A stretch of DNA of 64,000 nt, from assembly GCF_003666605.1 (NCBI RefSeq), contig NZ_RCIV01000009.1:1-64000 (forward strand). Reading direction: 5' to 3'. The notes under the pieces were generated by a model that was not told where the DNA came from, ran no database searches, and worked only from the letters and a program-made list of their open reading frames with translations. Source of the DNA: Propionibacterium australiense. Its GTDB lineage: Bacteria > Actinomycetota > Actinomycetes > Propionibacteriales > Propionibacteriaceae. A program made the position numbers and the translations under genes. Every line of letters begins with the position of its first letter. Within the stretch, counting starts at the first letter, position 1. Shown piece by piece: positions 18,964 to 28,556 of the stretch.

Positions 18964-19332
18964 TCAGCGCGCCTCGGCGATGACGAGGGCGGTGGCCACC
19001 GGGCCGTCGTGGCTGAGTGACAGGTGGAAGACGGTGGCGCCCAGTTCGTCGGCGCGGGCCTTCACCGTGCCGCGCACCTCGAGCACGGGCCGGCGGTCCT
19101 CGCCGACGACCACCTCGGCGTCGAGCCACGACAGGTTCCCGGGCGCGCCGAGCGCCTTCGCCAGCGCCTCCTTCGCCGCGAAGCGGGCGGCCAGCGACTC
19201 CGGCGAGCGCGGCAGCCCGTGGGCGAGGCGCTCGTCGGGGTTGAGCAGGCGCTCCAGCACCCCGGGACGGCGTTTCAGCATGGCGCTGAAGCGTTCGACC
19301 GAGCAGACGTCGATGCCCACGCCGATGATCAT
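18964..19332 (-). CDS. acpS: Holo-[acyl-carrier-protein] synthase
   Basis: 122 residues, standard AcpS. It transfers the 4'-phosphopantetheine arm from CoA to acyl carrier protein. The metal-binding Asp is in [10 protein letters not shown] and the Glu in [13 protein letters not shown]. It starts 12 nt after glmS stops. Confidence 0.96.
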   Translation of the reverse strand: MIIGVGIDVCSVERFSAMLKRRPGVLERLLNPDERLAHGLPRSPESLAARFAAKEALAKALGAPGNLSWLDAEVVVGEDRRPVLEVRGTVKARADELGATVFHLSLSHDGPVATALVIAEAR

Positions 19333-19344
19333 GGCCCGTCCCTC

Positions 19345-21189
<1,845 letters not shown>

Positions 21190-21196
21190 GCCCCCT

Positions 21197-21202
21197 ACTC
21201 TA
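21197..21202 (-). promoter_or_regulatory. -10 element, leaderless promoter of glmS
   Basis: TAGAGT on the minus strand, 7 nt upstream of the glmS ATG. Confidence 0.7.
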
Positions 21203-21340
21203 GGGGTATCGGGCCGCGGGCCGGGGCAGGCGGGTCGTGGCTGCAACCGGTGGCCTCGCGGCTGCCCGCGGGACCTTCTCACCGACCGCCGCCGTCGGGT
21301 CGAGTGGACATCCTCGGCTCGACGTGGTGGGCTTTCACGG

Positions 21341-22354
21341 GTGCAGGACTCACGAGAACCCGGCCCCGGCAGCGAGCAGCCCCCGGAGGAGACGACCCGC
21401 AGCACCAGCAGACGCGGCGGCCCCTGGCTCGAGATCCCGCGCGCGCAGTGGTCGCAGCTGGCCGGTGACTCCCCGCTCAGCCTCGATCGCGCGACGATCG
21501 AGTACCTGCGCGAGCTGGACGACCCCACCGACGAGTCCGACGTCGAGCAGGTCTACCTGCCGCTGAGCCAGCTCATCGAACTGCACCGGACCAACCGGGG
21601 GCGCCTGTGGGGCGCCCAGAACCGCTTCCTCGGGCTGAGCCCGGACACGACGCCGCGCACCCCGCTCATCGTCGGTGTCGCCGGCTCGGTGGCCGTCGGC
21701 AAGTCGACGACGGCCCGCCTGCTGCGTGAACTGCTGGCCCGCGGCGAGAACCACCCGCACGTCGTCCTGGTGCCGACCGATGGTTTCCTCATGCCGAATG
21801 CCGAGCTCGAGGCCCGGGGACTGATGCAGCGCAAGGGTTTCCCGGAGAGCTACGACCTGCGCGCCCTGCTGAGGTTCGTCATGGACGTGAAGTCGGGCCG
21901 CCCCGACGTGTCGACACCGGTCTACTCCCACACGCTCTACGACATCGTCCCCGGCGAGCGCGAGCAGATCCACAGCCCCGACATCCTCATTCTCGAGGGC
22001 CTCAACGTGCTGCAGCCCGCCCGGGCCGGGCACGGCGACCGCACGTCGGTGGCGATCAGCGACTTCATCGACTTCTCGGTCTACGTGGACGCCGACGAGG
22101 CCGACATCGAACGCTGGTACGTCGAACGCCAGTTCGCCTACCGGCGCGAGGCCGTCGCCGAGGAGAGCAGCTTCTTCAAGGCCTACGCCCATCTGAGCGA
22201 TGAGGCGTTCGGGGACCTCGCCCACCAGGTGTGGGCGGGGATCAACCGGCCCAATCTGCGCGAGAACATCGCCCCGACCCGCCCGCGGGCCACGGTGATC
22301 CTGCGCAAGGGCCCGGACCACCGCATCTCGACGGTGCGGATCCGCAAGATCTGA
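21341..22354 (+). CDS. coaA: Type I pantothenate kinase
   Basis: 337 residues from GTG 21341. It phosphorylates pantothenate, the first and controlling step of CoA synthesis. Walker A GSVAVGKST at 115-123, then PTDGFLMPN and the KGFPESYD segment. About 25 N-terminal residues (PGPGSEQPPEETTRST) are extra to the core, so the true start may be further in; upstream in-frame codons back to 21176 overlap glmS and look non-coding. Divergent from glmS with a 151-nt gap in which no strong plus-strand promoter is obvious. Confidence 0.93.
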   Translation: MQDSREPGPGSEQPPEETTRSTSRRGGPWLEIPRAQWSQLAGDSPLSLDRATIEYLRELDDPTDESDVEQVYLPLSQLIELHRTNRGRLWGAQNRFLGLSPDTTPRTPLIVGVAGSVAVGKSTTARLLRELLARGENHPHVVLVPTDGFLMPNAELEARGLMQRKGFPESYDLRALLRFVMDVKSGRPDVSTPVYSHTLYDIVPGEREQIHSPDILILEGLNVLQPARAGHGDRTSVAISDFIDFSVYVDADEADIERWYVERQFAYRREAVAEESSFFKAYAHLSDEAFGDLAHQVWAGINRPNLRENIAPTRPRATVILRKGPDHRISTVRIRKI

Positions 22355-22355
22355 T

Positions 22356-22414
22356 CCGGCAGGGGCGGACCGCTGCCCGCTCGCGCGGGATCGGGCGCCG
22401 TGGCCCCCTGCCGG
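22356..22414. terminator. Convergent stem between coaA and glmM
   Basis: CCGGCAGGGG and CCCCTGCCGG flank further GC-rich pairing. It lies between two convergent genes and could stop both. Confidence 0.55.
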
Positions 22415-22428
22415 CCGGACGGTCTGGG

Positions 22429-23781
22429 CTACGTGAGGCCGACGCGTTCGGCGACGACACCGGCCAGCCGGTGGGCGATCTCGTCGGCCTGCTCCTGGGT
22501 GGCGGCCTCGACCATGACCCGTACGAGCGGTTCGGTGCCGCTGGGCCGCAGCACGACACGTCCGGTGTCGCCGAGCTCCTTGCTGGTCGTGGCGACCTGG
22601 CTGGTGATGACGGGGTCGAGGGCGGCGCGCAGCTTGTCCACGTCCGGGACGTTGACCAGGGCCTGCGGCAGCCGGGTCATGACGCCCGCCAGCTCGGCGA
22701 GCGTCGAGCCGCTCTTGGCTACCGCGGCAGCCACGTGCAGGCCGGTCAGCACGCCGTCGCCGGTGGTGGCGAACTCGCTCATGATGACGTGGCCGGACTG
22801 CTCGCCGCCGAGGGTGAAGCCGTTGGCCGCCATGTTCTCGAGCACGTAGCGGTCGCCGACCTTGGTCTGGTCGACGTGGATGCCGTGCTCGCGCATGGCG
22901 ACGATGAGCCCGAGATTGCTCATGACCGTGGCGACCAGGGTGTTGTCGGCGAGCTTGTTCTCGGCCTGCAGTCCCAGGGCCAGGATGGCCATGATCTGGT
23001 CGCCGTCGACCCAGTTGCCCTGGGCATCGACGCCCTGGCAGCGGTCGGCGTCGCCGTCGAACGCGAACCCGAGGTCGGCGTGCCGGGCGAGGACCTCGGC
23101 CTGCAGGCTCTCGATGTGCGTCGAGCCGCAGCCGTCGTTGATGTTGAGCCCGTCCGGGCTGCAGTGGATGCCGATGACCTCGGCGCCGGCGGCCTCGAAG
23201 GCCGGGACCGCGGTGACCGAGGAGGCGCCGTTGGCGCAGTCGAGGACGACGCGCAGGCCCTTCAGGCTCACCTCGCCGAGGGAGGCGACGAGGTGGTCGA
23301 TGTAGGTGCCCAGGAGTTCGTCGTCGACGCGGATGTGACCGACCGCCGCGCCGGTGGGGCGCTCCCAGTCCTCACCCAGGTGCTCCTGGATGGCGTCCTC
23401 GATGGCGTCGTCGAGCTTGACGCCACCGCGGGCGAAGAACTTGATGCCGTTGTCGGGCATCGGGTTGTGGCTGGCCGAGAGCATGACCCCCAGGTCGACC
23501 TCCTGCGCGGCTACCAGGTGGGCCAGGCCCGGGGTCGGGATGACGCCGACGTCGATGACGTCCACGCCGGCGCTGGCCAGGCCGGCCATGACGGCCGCCT
23601 GCAGGAACTCGCCGGAGATGCGGGTGTCACGGCCGACGATCGCCACCGGTCGGCGGTCGTCGAAGGCACCGGCCTCACCGAGCACGTGGGCTGCGGCGAC
23701 GGACAGGTCGAGGGCGAGTTCTGCGGTGAGATCACCGTTGGCGACCCCACGGACGCCGTCGGTTCCGAACAATCGAGCCAT
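22429..23781 (-). CDS. glmM: Phosphoglucosamine mutase
   Basis: 450 residues. It interconverts glucosamine-6- and -1-phosphate on the way to UDP-GlcNAc. N-terminus MARLFGTDGVRG; the phosphoserine is S104 in LSASHNP; the metal site DGDADRC follows; the C-terminal RPSGTEPLVRVM binds phosphate. TAGAGT ends 6 nt before the ATG and there is no Shine-Dalgarno, so it is probably leaderless. The ribosomal operon rplM-rpsI lies upstream behind its own terminator. Confidence 0.97.
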   Translation of the reverse strand: MARLFGTDGVRGVANGDLTAELALDLSVAAAHVLGEAGAFDDRRPVAIVGRDTRISGEFLQAAVMAGLASAGVDVIDVGVIPTPGLAHLVAAQEVDLGVMLSASHNPMPDNGIKFFARGGVKLDDAIEDAIQEHLGEDWERPTGAAVGHIRVDDELLGTYIDHLVASLGEVSLKGLRVVLDCANGASSVTAVPAFEAAGAEVIGIHCSPDGLNINDGCGSTHIESLQAEVLARHADLGFAFDGDADRCQGVDAQGNWVDGDQIMAILALGLQAENKLADNTLVATVMSNLGLIVAMREHGIHVDQTKVGDRYVLENMAANGFTLGGEQSGHVIMSEFATTGDGVLTGLHVAAAVAKSGSTLAELAGVMTRLPQALVNVPDVDKLRAALDPVITSQVATTSKELGDTGRVVLRPSGTEPLVRVMVEAATQEQADEIAHRLAGVVAERVGLT

Positions 23782-23787
23782 GGGGGA

Positions 23788-23793
23788 ACTCTA
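23788..23793 (-). promoter_or_regulatory. -10 element, leaderless promoter of glmM
   Basis: TAGAGT on the minus strand, 6 nt before the glmM ATG. Confidence 0.7.
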
Positions 23794-23893
23794 CTCACAG
23801 CCGCAGCCGCAGTCGGCGCAGCACGCCACGAGTGGGACGGACGCCACGACGACCAGGCGCCCGGCGCCAGGGGAACCCGCCCGGGCTCACACG

Positions 23894-23932
23894 CCGCAGG
23901 CCCGGCCCCATGGTGCGGGGCCGGGCCTGCGG
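23894..23932 (-). terminator. Terminator after rpsI
   Basis: A perfect 16-bp GC stem (arms 23894-23909 and 23917-23932) with a 7-nt loop, 18 nt after the rpsI stop. No T-run. Confidence 0.75.
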
Positions 23933-23950
23933 GAGACGTGCCGGATGTGA

Positions 23951-24487
23951 TCAGCGCTTGGAGTACTGCGGGGCCTTGCGGGCCTTCTTGAGACCGGCCT
24001 TCTTGCGCTCCTTGACGCGGGCGTCGCGAGTGAGCAGGCCGGCCTTCTTCAGGGCCGGACGGTTGGCCTCGGCGTCGATGGCGTTGAGGGCCCGGGCGAT
24101 ACCAAGGCGCAGGGCACCGGCCTGACCGGTCGTCCCGCCACCATCGATCCGGGCGATGACGTCATAGGCACCGGCTGCGCCGGCGGCGACGAACGGCTCG
24201 TTGATGAGCTGCTGGTGCACCTTGTTGGGGAAGTACTCATCGAGGGTGCGGCCGTTGACCTGGAAGGCGCCGGTGCCCGGCACCAGGCGTACGCGCGCCA
24301 CGGCCTCCTTGCGGCGGCCGGTGCCGGCACCGGGGGCGATGACGGCGGGGCGCTCGGCGACAGACGAGGCGGCGCCTGCGGAGTCGGAGCGGTAGGCGAT
24401 CTCGCGGTTGCTCTCGTCGGTGAACGGCGTCGTGCCGGTCTCGATGTCCTCGTTCAGGGTCTCAGACACAGTCAACTCCTCACTCAC
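23951..24487 (-). CDS. rpsI: 30S ribosomal protein S9
   Basis: 178 residues. The S9 core starts near residue 55 ([15 protein letters not shown]) and ends with the basic tail [12 protein letters not shown] whose final Arg contacts P-site tRNA. The first ~50 residues are an acidic, Thr/Ser-rich extension, common in actinobacteria and absent from E. coli S9. The start overlaps rplM by 4 nt. Confidence 0.97.
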   Translation of the reverse strand: MSEELTVSETLNEDIETGTTPFTDESNREIAYRSDSAGAASSVAERPAVIAPGAGTGRRKEAVARVRLVPGTGAFQVNGRTLDEYFPNKVHQQLINEPFVAAGAAGAYDVIARIDGGGTTGQAGALRLGIARALNAIDAEANRPALKKAGLLTRDARVKERKKAGLKKARKAPQYSKR

Positions 24488-24927
24488 TGCGCGATCTGGG
24501 TGATCTGGTAGGGCTGGGGCGCCTGGGCCTTGTGCGGGTGCTCCGGGCCGGCGTAGACCTTCAGCTTCCTCATCTGCTGACGGCTCAGCTTGTTCTTCGG
24601 CATCATGCCCCAGACGGCGCGCTCGATGGCCTGGCGGGGATCCTTCTCGAGGAGTTCACCGATCGAGGTGACGCGCAGTCCACCGGGGCGGCCGGAGTGG
24701 TTGTAGCGCAGCGAGTCGGTGCGCTTCTTGCCGGTCAGGGCGACCTTGGAGGCGTTGACGACGACGACGAAGTCACCGGTGTCGATGTGCGGTGCGTAGG
24801 TTGGCTTGTTCTTGCCGCGCAGCAAGGTGGCAGCGGTCACGGCGAGACGGCCGAGCACGACGTCCTCGGCATCGATGACATGCCAGGCCCTGGTGACGTC
24901 GCCAGGCTTCGGGCTGTAGGTAGACAC
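24484..24927 (-). CDS. rplM: 50S ribosomal protein L13
   Basis: 147 residues from GTG 24927 ([20 protein letters not shown]). L13 is an early-assembly 23S rRNA binder; motifs [15 protein letters not shown] and [13 protein letters not shown] are present. It leads the rplM-rpsI operon after a leader of about 125 nt, long enough for the autoregulatory L13 leader structure known in other bacteria, though I cannot fold it here. Confidence 0.97.
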   Translation of the reverse strand: MSTYSPKPGDVTRAWHVIDAEDVVLGRLAVTAATLLRGKNKPTYAPHIDTGDFVVVVNASKVALTGKKRTDSLRYNHSGRPGGLRVTSIGELLEKDPRQAIERAVWGMMPKNKLSRQQMRKLKVYAGPEHPHKAQAPQPYQITQIAQ

Positions 24928-25058
24928 GGTCGCAGACCATCTTCCACTAGTTACTACGGATTCTGAACGCGCCCCGCAGCTCCGGGACCTGGCCTCGGAC
25001 GGCCTCGAGTGGCTCGTCGGACCGGCGCACCGTCACGGCGGGGACGCAACAGCGACTA

Positions 25059-25088
25059 AGAATAACCCTCTCCCCCTGCCCCGGTCAA
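25059..25088 (-). promoter_or_regulatory. rplM-rpsI promoter
   Basis: On the minus strand TTGACC (25083-25088), an 18-nt spacer, then TATTCT (25059-25064). One of the best -35/-10 pairs in the window; it also overlaps the end of the DUF2207 gene's downstream region. Confidence 0.8.
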
Positions 25089-25132
25089 AGCGAACCGGGC
25101 GCGTGCCGTGCCCGACGCCGCCGGACCGGGGT

Positions 25133-27100
25133 TCACCAGGCCCGGCCGCCCCCGCCGCCGATGCCGCCGCCGGAGTGCCCGCCGCCACGGGAGCCCCCCG
25201 AGAAGGACGAGCCGCCGCCACCGAAGAAACTGCCGCCGGTCCAGCGCGACCCTCCCCCGTCCCAGTCCCTGCTGTGGGCGCTCGACCAGCTGTCGAGGAG
25301 ATCGCTGATGCCGGTGACGACGGGGCCGCGCCCGATGGGGCTGCGCGTGGCGAAGAAGGAATTGCTGTCGGCGTAGTAGGGCCGCTGGTAGCGCCGGTAG
25401 TGCTCGCTCATCCCCCGGCCGATCTCGACGGCGGGCAGCTCGATGTCGGGCAGGTGCACCTGCGGGACCGAGGCCCGCAGGTCACCGATGACCTTGCGCC
25501 AGCTGTCCTCGCACCCGAAGACGATCGCCCAGGGCAGAAGCCGTTCGGTGATCTCGACCTCGCGGGCACCACTCCGGCCGGGCTCGGCCCGCGATGACGC
25601 GTCGACGGTGGACAGCACCCCGATGCGGTCGGCCTCGGCCATCGTGATGAACTCGCGCAGGCCCGCGAGCCCGATGAGCGCCTCCTTGCCCCGGTCCGTC
25701 ATGCGCCCATGGGTCGGCGCGTAGTAGGAGGCGGCGACGAGCCCCAGGCAGGCGAGGACACCGACGAGCAGGAATCTCATGAAGTCGCTCGCGTCGGCAA
25801 CGCTCGTGAACAGCTTGGCGGCGAAGGCGAGCAGGCCCGCCGCGTAGAGCCCGACCATGCCGCCGAACAACAGGACCGACGGCAGGGAGCTGTCCTGACG
25901 CAGCCCCGCGACGGTGAACATCGAGGTACGCGCCTTCGCGGACCTCTCGAGCGCCTCCGGGGCGTGGGCCTTGTCGAGGCTCGCGCCGTACCGGCCGCCG
26001 CTGAACGGCGCGAGCACGTCCCTCTCGCGATTCGAGAACTCGTCCGCGGGGCTCAGGACGACGCGCAGCCGCGGGCCGCCGGCGCCGTCGCCGGCCGGCT
26101 CGTCCTGCAGGATCCGGGCCCGCCCCTCCAGCACGAGCTGGGTGAGCCAGGCAGCCATGCCGTTCTCCGGGTAGCCGAGGAAATCGGCTGCGACGAGCGG
26201 CGAGAGCTTCGCCGGCGGGACGACGCTGACGGGCACTGATTCCCTGCGCAGCAGACGCGGGTGGCGGTGGCTGTGCCGGACGCCCAGGGCGACGGCGAGG
26301 GCAAGGGCGGCGAGGGCCAGTGGCGACCAGAGCAGCACGAAGGACGACGAGCCGGGGGCCGTGATGGCCGTCGCAACGGCGCCGGGCCGGAAACCGACCG
26401 CGATCGTCACGTTCTGGCCCGCCTCGAAATCCGTCTCGCTCACCCGGAAGCCGTCGGCCGTGCTCACGATGTCGCACTGCTGGGTGGAGCCCGCCTCGCC
26501 GCGGTAGCAGGACCTGGCGCCGGTCAGCGATCCGGCGAGCGCCGGGTCGACGTGCACGGTGGCCGTGATGGAGGCGATACTCGCCGCCCAGCCGGTGCCG
26601 TTGACGTCGAAGTAGAGCTCCTGGCCGTCCCGTGTCGCCACCATGGCGTTCTCGTAGGCGTAGTGCAGCACGTAGGTCCTGGTGCCATGAACATACCGCG
26701 ACGAGCTGCCGATCCGGACGCTGACCGTACCGGCCTTCACGTCCGAGGTGTCCTTTCGGCCAGGGCGGCGGGTGGTGCTGCTGACCGGCTCGCCGTTCTC
26801 GTCGGTGACCTCCACGTCGGTCAGGCCCAGGTCCGAGCTGCCGTAGGCGGTGGGCAGGGTGCGTTCGATGCCGTGCAGGCCCTGCGCCAGGAAGTTCACC
26901 GTGATCGTCTCCACGACATCGAGCCTCAGCTTCCCGCCCTGCTCGCTGGCGGAGTAGTCGCCGTCGAAGGACGTGACGGTGAAACCCGCATCGGACTGTG
27001 TGGGGGGCGCGTTCTTGACCGAGACGAAGGCGAAGATGGCCAGCATGACGATGGCCCACAGGAGGGGGTGAATGATCCAGCGGTTCAGCTGTCGCCACAT
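25133..27100 (-). CDS. DUF2207-type membrane protein with Gly-rich C-terminus
   Basis: 655 residues from ATG 27100 (MWRQLNRWIIHPLL). One N-terminal membrane helix (about 8-28), a large outside domain with the DUF2207 pattern (VDVVETITVNFLAQGLHGIERTLP-like core), a helix near residues 270-292, and two further helices at about 420-475 before a cytoplasmic or outside domain. It ends in a 40-residue Gly/Ser-rich tail (SFFGGGGSSFSGGSRGGG) typical of the family. Function of DUF2207 proteins is unknown. TAGGCT ends 7 nt before this ATG, so the transcript is probably leaderless. The open frame further upstream is ignored. Confidence 0.88.
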   Translation of the reverse strand: MWRQLNRWIIHPLLWAIVMLAIFAFVSVKNAPPTQSDAGFTVTSFDGDYSASEQGGKLRLDVVETITVNFLAQGLHGIERTLPTAYGSSDLGLTDVEVTDENGEPVSSTTRRPGRKDTSDVKAGTVSVRIGSSSRYVHGTRTYVLHYAYENAMVATRDGQELYFDVNGTGWAASIASITATVHVDPALAGSLTGARSCYRGEAGSTQQCDIVSTADGFRVSETDFEAGQNVTIAVGFRPGAVATAITAPGSSSFVLLWSPLALAALALAVALGVRHSHRHPRLLRRESVPVSVVPPAKLSPLVAADFLGYPENGMAAWLTQLVLEGRARILQDEPAGDGAGGPRLRVVLSPADEFSNRERDVLAPFSGGRYGASLDKAHAPEALERSAKARTSMFTVAGLRQDSSLPSVLLFGGMVGLYAAGLLAFAAKLFTSVADASDFMRFLLVGVLACLGLVAASYYAPTHGRMTDRGKEALIGLAGLREFITMAEADRIGVLSTVDASSRAEPGRSGAREVEITERLLPWAIVFGCEDSWRKVIGDLRASVPQVHLPDIELPAVEIGRGMSEHYRRYQRPYYADSNSFFATRSPIGRGPVVTGISDLLDSWSSAHSRDWDGGGSRWTGGSFFGGGGSSFSGGSRGGGHSGGGIGGGGGRAW

Positions 27101-27107
27101 GGCCGGC

Positions 27108-27113
27108 AGCCTA
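27108..27113 (-). promoter_or_regulatory. -10 element, leaderless promoter of the DUF2207 gene
   Basis: TAGGCT on the minus strand, 7 nt before the ATG at 27100. Confidence 0.7.
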
Positions 27114-27352
27114 ACCAGGGCCGGCGTCGGCCGCCACGGTGCGCCGCCGTGGCGCCACCTGGTAGCATCACCCGCCGGTGCGCCGCCACTCAGCAGCAGC
27201 CCCACCGGCCGCCGACCCGTCCCCGAGGCGGGGCGAGGCGCTGCCTGGGCAGCACCCCGGCCCTCGGGCGCCGGACACCCTGAGGGGTCAGCCCCGGGAG
27301 CGTCCTCCTACCTGGGAACGGTCTGAGAAAACTGCAACCAAATGCCCTCAAG
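27114..27352. other. Divergent intergenic region
   Basis: The 354-nt gap between two divergent genes. Apart from the two promoters I see GC-rich sequence with imperfect repeats and no gene. A c-di-AMP (ydaO) riboswitch, frequent before such peptidase genes in actinobacteria, was looked for and not found. Confidence 0.5.
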
Positions 27353-27381
27353 TTGACCCGCTTCCTGAAGAGTCTTAGTCT
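27353..27381 (+). promoter_or_regulatory. Promoter of the ARRAL-repeat peptidase gene
   Basis: TTGACC (27353-27358), 17-nt spacer, TAGTCT (27376-27381). It implies a leader of about 65 nt ending in GTGAGGA before the ATG. Confidence 0.8.
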
Positions 27382-27454
27382 TTTTTCAGAAACAGGTTCA
27401 GGGAGCATGGCAACACCCCCTTAGCTCTCCCCCACAAATGTGAGGATTTGTTGA

Positions 27455-28441
27455 ATGAGCGCACGCAGGGCACTGGTTGAGCAGCCGGCCGACACGATCT
27501 CGGCGACCCTCACCACCACTGCAGCCACCACGGCCCGCCGGGCGATGCCCGCCACCTCCGCCCGCCGGGCACTCGGGAGCGACGAGTTCATCACTGTACC
27601 CACCGCCCGTCGGGCACTGTCCGAGTCCCTCGCAGTCGCCGAGCCGGTGCGCGCCCGCCGCGCCGCCGAGCAGGTCGTGCCTGTCTCACTGACCATTGAC
27701 GAGCCGGCCGCCGAGCGCGCCTTCATCAAGGCCGCGCCGCGCCGCCGCAAGGGCCGCGACTCTCGTTTCATGGCCGCCGGCCTCGGCCTGGCGGCGGTGA
27801 TCGGCACCGTCTCCGGCGGCCTGGCCATCACCAACAGCGCCATGGCCTCGGGCACCGCCACCCCGCAGAGCAGCGTCGAGGCCGAAGCCGTCGACACCAA
27901 CGAGGTCGGTGCCGAGGCCGACACGATCGCGGACGAGAGCGCGGAGCCGGTCGAGGAGACCCCGGCCGTCGTCGAGGTCGAGCCGATCACGGTGCAGGTC
28001 TCCACCACGGTCGATCCGTCCAGTGTCACAGCCCCCGGCCAGCTGGCGCCGCTGTCGACCGCCGAGGCCATCGAGAAGGCCAAGTCGATGGTGGGCGACC
28101 AGAACTACGACAACATGTGCCTGGCCCTGTCGGCCGCCTTCTACGGCTACAGCAGCGCCGGCGTGAACTCCGCCACCGATGCCGCGGCTGCCATCGAGGC
28201 CGCCGGCCAGATGCACAAGGACATGACGAACATCCCGGTCGGCGCCCTCATCTGGTACGACGGCGGCCCGGCCGGAAATCCCTTCGGTCATGTCGCCATG
28301 TATGCCGGGGACGGCATGGTCTACTCCAATGGCGCCGCGAACGGCGGTGTCGGCCTCATCTCGATCGACGAGCCGGCCGACGGCTGGGGCGAGCCGATCA
28401 TCGGCTGGTCCACCGTCTGGCTGCCCAGCGCGACCCGCTGA
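27455..28441 (+). CDS. Membrane-anchored cysteine peptidase-like protein with ARRAL repeats
   Basis: 328 residues. A cytoplasmic N-terminal region of about 105 residues holds five copies of A-R-R-A-(L/M/A) (residues 3-7, 27-31, 36-40, 51-55, 67-71), then a basic patch (PRRRKGRD) and one membrane helix (about 106-130). The outside part has an acidic linker (about 135-205) and a C-terminal domain with a Cys in YDNMCLALS and a His in FGHVAMYAGDGMV, the Cys...GHV-x-(M/I)-Y layout of NlpC/P60 and CHAP cell-wall hydrolases. So it probably cuts or binds peptidoglycan. GTGAGGA precedes the ATG. The repeated motif in the cytoplasmic part is not one I know. A strong terminator follows. Confidence 0.82.
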   Translation: MSARRALVEQPADTISATLTTTAATTARRAMPATSARRALGSDEFITVPTARRALSESLAVAEPVRARRAAEQVVPVSLTIDEPAAERAFIKAAPRRRKGRDSRFMAAGLGLAAVIGTVSGGLAITNSAMASGTATPQSSVEAEAVDTNEVGAEADTIADESAEPVEETPAVVEVEPITVQVSTTVDPSSVTAPGQLAPLSTAEAIEKAKSMVGDQNYDNMCLALSAAFYGYSSAGVNSATDAAAAIEAAGQMHKDMTNIPVGALIWYDGGPAGNPFGHVAMYAGDGMVYSNGAANGGVGLISIDEPADGWGEPIIGWSTVWLPSATR

Positions 28442-28454
28442 CCACGAGCACCAA

Positions 28455-28488
28455 GCGGCCCCGGCGAACAGCCGGGGCCGCTCTTTTT
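28455..28488 (+). terminator. Rho-independent terminator
   Basis: Perfect 11-bp stem GCGGCCCCGGC/GCCGGGGCCGC, loop GAACA, then TCTTTTT. Confidence 0.93.
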
Positions 28489-28521
28489 CCGCCCGTCCTG
28501 CCCACATCGGGTCGACGCTCC

Positions 28522-28550
28522 TTGCCAGAGAGGCCAAGTCGGGGCAATGT
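28522..28550 (+). promoter_or_regulatory. Leaderless promoter of the EF-G-like gene
   Basis: TTGCCA (28522-28527), 17-nt spacer, CAATGT (28545-28550), then 6 nt to the ATG at 28557. Confidence 0.7.
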
Positions 28551-28556
28551 GTGCAC

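Noticed and set aside
27114-27454. c-di-AMP (ydaO) riboswitch before the ARRAL-repeat gene
   Set aside because: Such genes often have one in actinobacteria, but the promoter leaves only about 65 nt of leader and the conserved ydaO blocks are absent.
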